Positions 1 through 9,400 of a stretch of 64,000 nucleotides of DNA are shown here, one piece after another. The position numbers and the translations under genes are program-made. Positions within the stretch are counted from its first letter, which is position 1. Every line of letters begins with the position of its first letter. This stretch comes from Bifiguratus adelaidae (Eukaryota; Mucoromycota; Endogonomycetes; Endogonales): NCBI GenBank assembly GCA_002261195.1, contig MVBO01000027.1:1-64000 (forward strand). Direction: 5' to 3'. Below the pieces are notes generated by a model. It was not told the DNA's origin and did not search any database. It worked only from the letters and a program-made list of their open reading frames with translations.

Positions 1-1248
1 GCCCCACTTACCACGTGGCCAATATCCTCGAGTGTGACATCTACCCCAAAGGGTGCTTGTTGTGAGGACAATTGCTGCTTCTCATGAGGCCTGGGGAGAA
101 TTGAGACACGTGTGCTCCCTGCATTAAAGACTTACATGTAGTCAGAGTCTCCATCCCATATGAATAGAATCGGGCATTGCACCCCTTTGAGCGCTTTAAA
201 GACGGTATTGGTTGCTTCCCGATCATTCAAGTAAGTCGCCTGCACCAATTGTTAGTGAAGGGCACAACCCTATAGAACAAGTTGACTGACGACTTACCGC
301 TTCCTCAGTCCGTGGAGTCTTCAACATCACTGCCCTTTGATCTCCATCATTTACGTCCTTCAGTCCATGTTCCTGATGTATCATGAGTTCATGACACAAT
401 TTTACACCCAGGTTTTCCTCACAATGTATAGGTCCAGCATCTCGGGATCCCACACCTGGTAATACTTCTTTTGCAAAAAGTCTCGCTTGGCAGCTTCCCT
501 AATCGCCTCACGTAGCTCAGTAAAAGCACACATGAATTGCGTTGGTTTACCTCGATACCCATTTGTCGCGCCTCTTGACGCTTAAAGCATACGGTGGAAA
601 AATGTCTTTAACCTTTTCTAAATCCAAAGGGGGGGAGGGCCGTCCGATAGCGGTGGCTCGACACAGACCATTGCCGAAAAGGTACCAGGTGACTTCATTT
701 CAGCAAAGATTCTGTACGCATTTGTTATTGGGAATACCAATTGGATAGCACCATGGGACTTACGAAGAAGTTGCGCCATAGCTATGACCGAGCGAGACGA
801 TTGCAGTGCCGCTTCGCCGTAATTGGAAATGGTCAATCACTTGAAGCAAATCGAGACCACATTCTTGCCAATGTAAGCCTGAAGAAGCGCTCTATGAGTC
901 GAGCAATTTGACATGTCACGCGACTGACTTACCTTTCCCGTCGAGAACATGTTCGTTTTCGACAGCACTCTCCCCTTGGTTGCGCGCGTCAATTAGCCAA
1001 AAGTCTAGATATGAATCCTTTCTCTGTTTCCAAAATTCCCACATGCGTCGCATAACCGGTATCCAGTGCTCCTTGGGGTAACCATTAGCGTGAGCTGCAA
1101 CGACGGCTATTCGCAATGCGTTGGAACTGTCAGGAACATTAGGGGAAGGGTAATGAGAAACAACAAGCTTCAGCTCAGATGATCGATAGGTATCTGGATA
1201 GGGACTTATGACATGCCGGGTAGCATGACTCGACATGAGGTTCGCCAT
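1..1248 (-). CDS. alpha/beta-hydrolase (Lpx1/AB-hydrolase type), 3' end off window, apparent frameshift
   Basis: This is a serine hydrolase of the alpha/beta-hydrolase fold. Exons read 1248-933, 878-764, 711-551, 498-423, 372-298, 239-136, 90-12, with a GTAAGT donor at the left edge, so the gene continues outside. Family signs are AAHANGYPKEHW (oxyanion-side HxNG motif), the nucleophile elbow GHSYGA at about residue 140, VCVEPPL, and LFIWDGDSDYM, the segment that usually carries the acid residue. The catalytic His falls near GHVV at the end of the last visible exon. In exon 3 a run of seven C (G7 at 629-635 on +) changes frame: reading stops at a TAG just downstream, while the frame shifted by +1 stays open and joins the next exon in phase. 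This is either a homopolymer sequencing error or a disabling mutation. The fold is known; the substrate is not. Yeast Lpx1 is a peroxisomal lipase, but no peroxisomal signal can be judged because the C-terminus is missing. Confidence 0.75.
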
Positions 1249-1741
1249 AAACGCTCAAAACTGAGGTAAGCTAAATTTCCCTCAGTTAAAATGTTCACGT
1301 ATCATTCTTAACGATTGCTTGCTGCTACAGCGGCTGTCGGCTTGCTGTCGTTCATGGAAGGAGTCTACGGTACAGAGCGCCGGTCTGGTACTTGTTTTAC
1401 ACTGTTTGGACTATCAGACGCTTGCTTGAGCATTCTTCCATTTGTGCGAGCGGAGTAGGTTGGCGATGACAGACATCGCTGCCTGAGACTGCCCAAGTAA
1501 GTACGACTTCAAAGCCAGGGTATATGCGCCTAATTTGACCTTGGCAGGTCTGAAACAAGCTCAATCATCGGGTGCTGTCAAGATGATTTTATGACCAATG
1601 AAGAGCGACTGATTTGGTGCCAAAATTGTTGGGGACGGGCAATCCACGAGCATAGATAGTCTGGCGGAAGTCTCGCCGAAGGTACGGTCGAGACATCTCA
1701 CTCTGTATGACGATTCACTGGCTAACCAATTACGCGTATAG

Positions 1742-2231
1742 CCTCATCAATCGAGTAGGCTTTGACCGCCATGCAAGACCCAACGGAACCCCACTTCGAC
1801 CTGCTCATTACGCATAACTTCATATCAAAGACAAGTGTCCGCTTTGTCTTGCCAACAACAAAAGTGAATATCATCACCAATTCGACGAATGCCCTGACGA
1901 CCCTCAACATGCACTGTGGTATCTCTTCGAGAACTCGGGCGGGATAGATGGGAAGTTAGCCAGTTGCTCCTGTTTGCATTCATTTAACCGTAGGCCCGAC
2001 CATGGGATCATGGTCTCTATCCCACCTAGACAGCCTATCGTGTTGATCACATCATCTGTAGAAGCGACAACGTTTAACGGCGCCGAGTTTACGGGTCATG
2101 TGATACTGCCTATGTTTTCTGTGCCGTCCAATTGCCATAGAGGGTGTGCAAAAGTTTTTCTGCGACGTTTACGGTCGGACAATGTGGAAGTTTGGAATAC
2201 GGAGCGTATCATGGCTCGGCTAGGAGGATAG
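1742..2231 (+). pseudogene. degraded ORF with a CxxC...H...C zinc-knuckle-like segment
   Basis: A frame starting just after a good acceptor (GCGTATAG, ending about 1740) runs to a stop at 2229-2231 and is interrupted by one in-frame TAA at 1815-1817. After that stop it reads KCPLCLANN, then YHHQFDECP. This is a Cys-x2-Cys ... His ... Cys spacing like the zinc knuckle at the end of some non-LTR retrotransposon reverse transcriptases. Upstream, 1498-1550 looks like an intact intron (GTAAGT to GGCAG), but the exon between the two introns is not open in a compatible frame. I see no RT catalytic motif. It could be a relic of a retroelement or of a host gene, or chance. The rest of 1249-2580 holds no convincing gene; the last few hundred bases before 2581 are presumably the phospholipase D promoter. 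Confidence 0.3.
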
Positions 2232-2580
2232 AAAGATTAACCGGATCCATGCAGAGCACTCGCTTATATCGCGATGAAGACAGTGGGCGGGGCGAGAGAC
2301 TTTACTCCATGGAATTACCTGAACTTGCTCGCGCATCGCATCAGCTGGGCGCGCACGTGAAGGCTTGCCGTTATTTGAAGACCATATAGAGAAGACATAA
2401 TCCTTGTAAGATATAAGTGAGTGATATCATTCCAAACTATTCCGACCCGCAGACCTTGGCATGCACAAGCGGAACACCAAAGGAATGCCAAATTTAAGAT
2501 GTTGCGCAAACTTTCTATAAAAGGAAAAGTGTCAGGGCGACATAGAACGCAGGGCTTCTTTCCTACCCTCCCGATAAAAC

Positions 2581-5500
2581 ATGCTTTCTCGCCTCGCAGA
2601 AAGGATCAAGGGACGCTTTGAGGAGCTCAAGTTTGATCTTACAGATCTCGTAGACCATGATGAAGAGCGTGAGCAAGCCTTAGCTGCTCGAGAACATCGT
2701 TTCGGATCTTTTGCCGCTCAACGCGAAGGTGCCCATATTAAATGGTTTATCGACGGCAAGGACTATCTGTGGGCTGTCTCGGAGGCTCTTGAAGGTGCTC
2801 GAGATACTATATACATTGAGGACTGGTGGCTGAGTCCAGAGCTGGCAAGTGTTGTCTTGTCGCGTGGCCGAGAAAGTCGTACTTATCCGGTCCAATAGTA
2901 CTTGAGACGGCCACCTTCGCAAAACGAAGAGTATCGCTTAGATAGACTGTTGCAGAAAAAGGCGGAAGAGGGCGTCAGGGTTTATGTTGTTGTCTACAAG
3001 GAGATAGAGGAAGCCTTGACTCTCAACAGCGACCATACCAAGAAGACCTTGGAAGCATTGTCCAAGAATATCATCGGTAGGTTGAGCCTAGAGGTCGATC
3101 ATCATAGATTCTCAACGATATGACCATTAGTGCAGAGACATCCAGATCATAGCGTCGGAGGTACATTCTTTTGGGCTGTAAGTGCTGTCATCCGACCCGA
3201 GACCAGTCCTAACCGTAAATGACTCTCTCTATAGCATCACGAGGTAGGATTATTGTCACTAGGGCACTGAGGGATTTCTCAACGTACCGTTGTAGAAAAT
3301 GTGCATTGTTGACAACCGTCTCGCGTTCATTGGAGGGTTGGATCTCTGCTTTGGGTAGGTATAAAAGACGCTTCTTTTTCGGCGGATATCAATAACCATT
3401 TTCTTGCACATAGACGCTGGGACACCCACACCCACGCCCTGGCGGACTTTCATCCCAACGATCCTAACAGTGAGTTGTGGCCGGGTAAGCTATGTTTTTG
3501 CACGACGTCGAGCCTGAGATTGACACAGCTCAGGCGAGGACTATAGCAATCCTCGTATCAAAGATTTTGAACATGGTAGGTCCAGATCCCATCCGAGCAA
3601 TCCTCACCCTTTGTCACGCAGTTGAGAAATGGCAAGTTCCTTTAATCGACAAGCGACGACTGGCGCGGATGCCTTGGCATGATGTCTCTGTAGGCGTGGT
3701 GAGTCTTCAGTGGCTTTAGAAGACGAAATGATGCCTAAACACATATGATACAGCTCGGACGTCCGGTCATTGATATTGCCCGACACTTTTGCCAACGATG
3801 GAATTTCATCAAACATCAAAAGTACATGGGCCAAGAGGAGATGCCGTTCTTGATGCCACAACTCGTGGCTCATCATCCCCATTTCCAACAGTTTCTTGGC
3901 ATGCAAGATGGCTGTGCAGTCCATCGGCATGTGATGCGTACCAATGGCGTGGATGGAACTTGTAATGCACAAGTCTTGCGTAGCAGTGCGAATTGGTCCT
4001 CCGATATCGAGACTGAGGTGAATATTGTGCGGCACAGACTTTGTTAGACGATAACTGATTTGGCCAGCACTCCATTCAAAATGCGTACATTGAAGCCATC
4101 AAGAACGCGGAACATTTTATCTACATTGAGAATCAATTCTTCAGTAAGTCCTGCCAACCTTAGTGGGCTATCGTGCGCATGCTGACCGCAACCCAGTCAC
4201 GGCAAATGACGAGGACAAGGATGACGAGATCAAGAATCAGATAGGAGCCTATCTCGTGGACCGTATTATCCGTGCTGCATTCCACAACGAGCCTTTCAAG
4301 GTGATTGTCCTTATGCCTCTCATTCCAGCATTCCCGGCAGATTTGAGCTCCGACGCAGGTGCGACAGCGCGTCTTATCATGCATTGGCAATACTTGTCTA
4401 TCTGTCGCGGTGGGAAGAGTATCTACGAACGCCTTGAAAAGGAGGGAATCAATCCTGCGGATTACATCACCTTTTATTCTCTGCGTAGCTACGACCGTAT
4501 CAGTTCTAGCGCAGCCGCCGATCTCGTCGCTCGAGCGCAAGGCCTGGATCCCGATCAACAGATGCTCGTAGGAGCAGCCGCCACCGGCTCGAGCCAGAGA
4601 GCCGAGATGATTAGCAACGCCGATCAAGATTGGACGCGAGGCGCTTATTCAGGACGACAACACGCCACCTCAGATGTCTACCGCGTTCCTGAAGCGTACG
4701 AAGCAGAGCAGGTACGACAACGATTTGAGAGCCTTCCGTTCCGGGAAACCCAGCCGGCTTCTGTTGCACATACCGCCATGAAAGGTCAAGCTGTACCTGA
4801 AAGTCAAATTCCCGAGGATTCCGTGGATAACTATGTGACCGAGGAACTCTACATTCATACCAAGCTAATGATTGTCGATGGTAAGAGCCCGCCTATGGTT
4901 GCATTCAACCCTGTGATATTGATGACGAATAGATCGTAAGGTGATCATTGGCTCGGCCAACCTCAATGATCGCTCGCAAGTTGGTGATCACGACTCGGAA
5001 ATCGCGATTATGATCGAAGATCAAGACATGGTCGAATCGAGAATGGCTGGGCAATACGTAGGTTTCTGCCCTGTGAATGTGTTATGTCTAATGCAGCTTA
5101 CTAGTATCCTGTATCTCGGTTTGCCACTGGGTTACGCAGAAAGCTATTCGCCGAACATCTTGGTCTCTTGCCTCCGCAGAATGAACATGACAAATCGATG
5201 GACATGAATATCCCTCCTTACCCCAACGTTGAATTGGATGACCGTGTTTCGGAAGCTCTTGCCGATCCCTTGTCGCCGAACTTTTTCCAAAGCATGTGGA
5301 CTCAAACGGCAGACACCAATACTGAAGTCTTTCGAAATGTCTTTCACTGCGTGCCTGAGGACAGCGGTAAGCTCAATAAGTCCTGCCTAATGAGAACTTT
5401 GCTGACGGGGAATCTTAAAGTGCACAACTGGAATGACTACAAGAACTTTTACCCTAGTCCGGACAAGGTAACCCTGGGCCACGTTTGGGATCCAAACATG

Positions 5501-5635
5501 TCATTGCAAGAAGTTCAGACAGATCTTTCTCGGGTTCGCGGTCATTTGGTTCACTTTCCATTGAATTTCCTGAAGGAAGTGGATCTTTCTGGTGGAATCA
5601 ATTTTAACACTCTAGTAATGGATCTGTATACTTGA
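2581..5635 (+). CDS. phospholipase D (Spo14/PLD1 catalytic type, without PX-PH)
   Basis: Predicted 790-aa phosphatidylcholine-hydrolysing phospholipase D, making phosphatidic acid in membrane traffic and signalling. Exons: 2581-2844, 2899-3076, 3131-3177, 3235-3243, 3296-3354, 3414-3484, 3534-3575, 3622-3698, 3754-4017, 4068-4143, 4197-4880, 4933-5057, 5105-5366, 5421-5635 (sum 2373 nt). Both HxKx4D catalytic motifs are present: HEKMCIVD (exons 4-5) and HTKLMIVD followed by [25 protein letters not shown] and the IYIENQFF segment are typical of eukaryotic PLD1/2. No PX or PH domain precedes the catalytic core, as in the shorter fungal PLDs. Odd points: intron 1 starts with GCAAGT (a GC-AG intron), and the first HKD His lies on a 9-nt exon coding only His-His-Glu. 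ATG 2581 is the first Met in frame with the conserved N-terminus. Identification is firm; the isoform is inferred. Confidence 0.93.
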
Positions 5636-7271
5636 GCCATTAGTCTCTGGCTTACTGCTACATCATGATGTTATGGGCAGACTGATACAAGGTCGATTAC
5701 CGTTCACAAAGATCAAATCATGCTAAGCAGATCAATGCTTTATTCTTGAGAGAGTCGTGAATGTGACTGTTTGGGTCTATTCAAGCAGCATGATGACATT
5801 AATAACTACGCAACCTTTCTTTCAACGATCTATGCCATGAGGAATCGGAACTTTGTCGTATTCGGATTGTTCAGATAAATAGATTGCCGACAAGGAAGAA
5901 GCAAACTTAATTTAGATTGCAAAATACAATCGATCCGATCCAGTGCCGAAGAGACTCCCACCGCGTTACCATTTCCAGTGCTTTTGGTGAGCAGACCGGT
6001 TTCCCACCAGAGGATCTTGGTTTCGGCCAAAATGAGTTAAGTGAGACCAAGTGTCGAAATGCAAATGCTTAGAACCGTTTACACCTTCCTTAAAGCATTC
6101 GATCAATCATGTTGGCGCAATACCATCTTATCCCATGTATTGGCTGCCACAATCGCGCATTCCACCAATTGGCCTGTCATCGGGGAAGTTTCGGGTTCTC
6201 CGCCGGCTTCCACGTTGGTTGTATTCGTTGTTTTAGCTGCCGCTGATCATCAGTGCAAAGTGACGCCTTTGTCGGTTGCGTTTCGATTGTCCAGCCAGTA
6301 ATTCGAAGTATGTCAACTGACGCAACCAGAATTATCATCGCGAGTATGAATTTGTGTTGAACGTGGACTATGATTGGAATCTGCGTTGGCAGTAAGTTCC
6401 GTTATATCCGGAGCGACGATGTCCATCCCCCTCCCCCGCGCATCAGATTGGTGTTTCTTGATTCGAACCACACTTTTACCTTGGTTCCCGTTCGAGCTTT
6501 GTCGTTGTATATCTTGACTGGTCATGACAATCATGGATGGAAATAGACTCGTGCGGCGAGTGACGAGATCAACCTTCCTAACGGCCCGGTGCACAGGTCG
6601 TTAAAGTGTCGGCTTGAGCTGATACGATCGGTTAGAGCTGGTTCCTGCTTGTTCCAAGCGTAGTCTCTGGAGATCTCGAAGAAACCGTCGTCTATTGAGG
6701 ACACCCCTTCTCTTAAGTGCTGTGTCTGATAATTCATGAAGTTTCAATTTGTCGCTTGACGCAAGGCAGCGCAAGATAGAATAAAACAAGTGTTAACGCG
6801 TATAAACAAATGAAGACAAGAGAGAAAGGCAGCATGCATGAGAAGCTCCTTATATTACAAACATTGTATCAAGTGTAGCATCTGAGCTGTCAATGGGTCG
6901 TCTATATTGCAATTCGACAACGTTCTTATAAATATACGCTGGCGAACTTTATCCCAGCACATAAAGAGAGCACATGACCAGCATGCTTCAAAGTACTCCA
7001 CCTAGGTATAGTCACAATGTGCACCTAAAAGTGACCGATTGTACAGACTATTTACTTCAATCTTTCCCGATCGACCATTCTATTTCAGATCTATGGGCCA
7101 CACCTTGCTAACTCCTCTAATGCACCCCTAAACACCTCCGATAGGATAAAGTAATATTAGCGGAGCATGGACAGCGGCTTGCTTGGCTTCAACACCAACA
7201 ATTCGACTTGTCTACGTCCTGTGTTGCCGGTCTGGGACGATCTCGTTATTGGATAAGAGTTTCCATCCAGC
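5636..7271. other. 1.6-kb region with no convincing gene
   Basis: Only short ORFs on both strands are seen (the longest is about 93 codons on -, 6313-6594, hydrophilic, ending DDNSGCVS). None shows a family motif, and I could not join them through plausible splice sites. A minus-strand ORF at 5830-6030 contains a Trp-rich start (KILWWETG) but nothing recognisable. The region probably holds the 3' UTR of the phospholipase gene and the promoter of the gene at 7272. An RNA gene cannot be excluded by eye. Confidence 0.4.
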
Positions 7272-7952
7272 ATGAAGGAAAAGTCATCAAAACCGCGTAT
7301 ATGGATGTCAATGTTGCATCTTTATATCTTACAGTCCGTGTCTGGTGCTGCTATTGCAAGAAAGCGTGAGTTTCCATGGTTCAGCGATGCAATCAACTGG
7401 ACTGATTTCAATGTTCCAGCTATCAACTTCTTTCCATCCCAAACGGATACGCTTGAACTCGCATTCATTAAAGAGAGCACGAAACTCTGGAGCTACTGGC
7501 CTGGGCCTAGCGAGTTGGGTGTAAACGCTTTAGCTACGCCATCGAATGGATATGTTCCCGTCACCTATTCAACATATACTCCTACAAATACCATGGATCC
7601 TGCAACGTCCACAGCCGCCTACACACCAACACCATGGACAACATTACGACAGCTCACAACAAGCGTAAGTGATACGTCAGACACGACAATATATATGCCG
7701 GACGCGGTAGACCAAACGGCAAACGGGTACACATACAGTATCACCGCTCTGTATGGATACACGCCATCATCCGCGCCGTCAAAACTATCCACAATCATCG
7801 TTGCGTCCTACTTACCGACTGCCATAAATGCTAGCTTACAAAATAGTCTTGCAGCAAGCTTCGCTGCGCAAAGTGGAGCCTCTTCCGAGCAATCCGCGCA
7901 TCTAGTGTTCTTCACTTGTACCATATCTCTCTTGTACTTTATGTTGGGCTAA
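7272..7952 (+). CDS. predicted GPI-anchored Ser/Thr-rich surface protein, 226 aa
   Basis: I do not recognise a family. The protein has a basic start (KEKSSKPR) followed by a hydrophobic stretch (WMSMLHLYILQSVSGAA, about residues 11-27) fitting a signal peptide. A dibasic ARKR, a possible Kex2-type cleavage site, comes next. The middle (about 85-190) is very rich in Thr, Ser, Pro, Ala and Tyr, as in O-mannosylated fungal wall proteins. The C-terminus has a small-residue stretch (SGASSEQS) then a hydrophobic tail ending at the stop (LVFFTCTISLLYFMLG), the layout of a GPI-attachment signal. A single exon is the simplest model, with ATG at 7272. Function is unknown; a cell-wall or plasma-membrane location is inferred from the layout only. 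Confidence 0.6.
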   Translation: MKEKSSKPRIWMSMLHLYILQSVSGAAIARKREFPWFSDAINWTDFNVPAINFFPSQTDTLELAFIKESTKLWSYWPGPSELGVNALATPSNGYVPVTYSTYTPTNTMDPATSTAAYTPTPWTTLRQLTTSVSDTSDTTIYMPDAVDQTANGYTYSITALYGYTPSSAPSKLSTIIVASYLPTAINASLQNSLAASFAAQSGASSEQSAHLVFFTCTISLLYFMLG

Positions 7953-8139
7953 TCCCACATATACCGCACTCTGTGGACATTCATCATCTTCTCGCTCTCA
8001 TTTAGGCACATTGGCTGCAATTTCCACTAGTTTACAGCCACCAAGCCTACGAAAGTAACGACAAGACGAGAATAATGGCCATGGTTCGACTTGGTTTGTA
8101 AAAGGCACCAAAAATTTTGGCGCGTGTTCCTTGTTCTTT

Positions 8140-9273
8140 ATGACGCTCGAGGTGCGTGCAGCGCAACATGCACTGAACAATGGGGTTATTGCTCATAGGA
8201 TAGCACAGTATCTCTTGCCTTACAAGCCGCATGTTCTCGCGTTTGCTCGGACCAACAAGGCTATACTGCATGCTGCCATTCCATGGCTCTGGAACCGCCT
8301 GTGTTTGAAGGACGACGACGATGCCGAGTATTGCCTGCTCGTCATTGAGCACTTCTTCGTCAAACCTGCAAGTACAGTGGCGTTACCTTACGGTGAATAT
8401 ATCCGAGACCTGACCATTGGATCACATACCGACTTTCTGGAAATGCCTATTGTTGATCTCTTGGAGGTTTGTCCTCGGTTAATTCGGCTTTGTCTGATGA
8501 ACACAGGAACGGAACACAAGCTATTGCGACGGTCTCTGAAGCCTTTTGCTGACCAACTTCATCATCTTAAACTGCGGTGCGCCGTTGTTCCGAGCGGAGT
8601 ACGGCCTTCGACTTTTGATTTTCATCAACTTCAATCGCTGGATGTTTCCGACGATGTTGGCACCAAGCTGACTGATGACGTGATGCAGCGTCTCCTATCT
8701 AATAATGCGGCAACGCTACATACGCTCTCTTTGTATGGTTTATCGTTGACGGAGAAAACATTGCAACATCTATCCTCATTGCAGAATCTACACACATTAT
8801 CGCTCCGAATTAACGAAGTGATGTCTCCGCTTCCTTTAAGGGACGTTTTCCTTCCTCAACTGCGCTCATTTAGCTTCACGCAATGGGCGTTCTTACATCC
8901 AGCACATACTGAAGAGTCGCAAGCCAAGCTCCAGGCCATGCAGGCAATAGTAGGACTCTTCATCCTCAAACATTCATTGCAAAAGGTCAGATTGACCCAT
9001 TTGACGTACAATGATTGGGCTTTGAGATGCCTTTCCGATGCACTTGTTGAATACGTCGAATTGGAGCACATGAAGATGGACAAGGACCTTTTGTGCACGT
9101 TTCTGAAAAAGTGTACGTCTTTGGATGGTCCTCCTATGCACATTAAAATGGTGGATATGGAAGCGAGCCCAAAGGATGCTGAAGGCACAGGCGTCCGCAT
9201 CATTGTCGGTACAAAGGAGATACAAACATGGGATACAACCCTCAAGCGGAAGGTTGAGATAGAATGGCTCTAG
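8140..9273 (+). CDS. F-box/leucine-rich-repeat-like protein, 377 aa
   Basis: The N-terminal 50 residues fit a divergent F-box: AHRIAQYLLPYKPHVLAFAR followed by TNKAILHAAIPWLWNRL, matching the usual pattern of hydrophobic residues ending in a Trp-Leu core that binds Skp1. The rest carries LRR-like stretches, such as LHTLSLYGLSLTEKTLQHL and LHTLSLRINEVMSPL, with Leu at regular spacing. The family normally acts as a substrate adaptor of SCF ubiquitin ligases, with the LRR part choosing the target; the target here is unknown. ATG 8140 is taken as start because the codon three positions upstream in the same frame is TTG. No introns are evident. Such F-box/LRR proteins are usually numerous and variable within a fungal genome. 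Confidence 0.65.
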   Translation: MTLEVRAAQHALNNGVIAHRIAQYLLPYKPHVLAFARTNKAILHAAIPWLWNRLCLKDDDDAEYCLLVIEHFFVKPASTVALPYGEYIRDLTIGSHTDFLEMPIVDLLEVCPRLIRLCLMNTGTEHKLLRRSLKPFADQLHHLKLRCAVVPSGVRPSTFDFHQLQSLDVSDDVGTKLTDDVMQRLLSNNAATLHTLSLYGLSLTEKTLQHLSSLQNLHTLSLRINEVMSPLPLRDVFLPQLRSFSFTQWAFLHPAHTEESQAKLQAMQAIVGLFILKHSLQKVRLTHLTYNDWALRCLSDALVEYVELEHMKMDKDLLCTFLKKCTSLDGPPMHIKMVDMEASPKDAEGTGVRIIVGTKEIQTWDTTLKRKVEIEWL

Positions 9274-9400
9274 ATGATCAAGAAGTAGTTTTATGACATG
9301 TAGAAGTACAATGTAGAGTAACATCGCATAAATCCAGAAATGAGCATGCAATGATGGGCCTATGCCCTCTAGACACATAATGGAAAATGTACAAGACGAC

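Noticed and set aside
3604-4035. 143-codon minus-strand ORF
   Set aside because: Antisense to PLD exons 8-9, which carry conserved PLD sequence.
4160-4627. 155-codon minus-strand ORF
   Set aside because: Antisense shadow of the longest phospholipase D exon.
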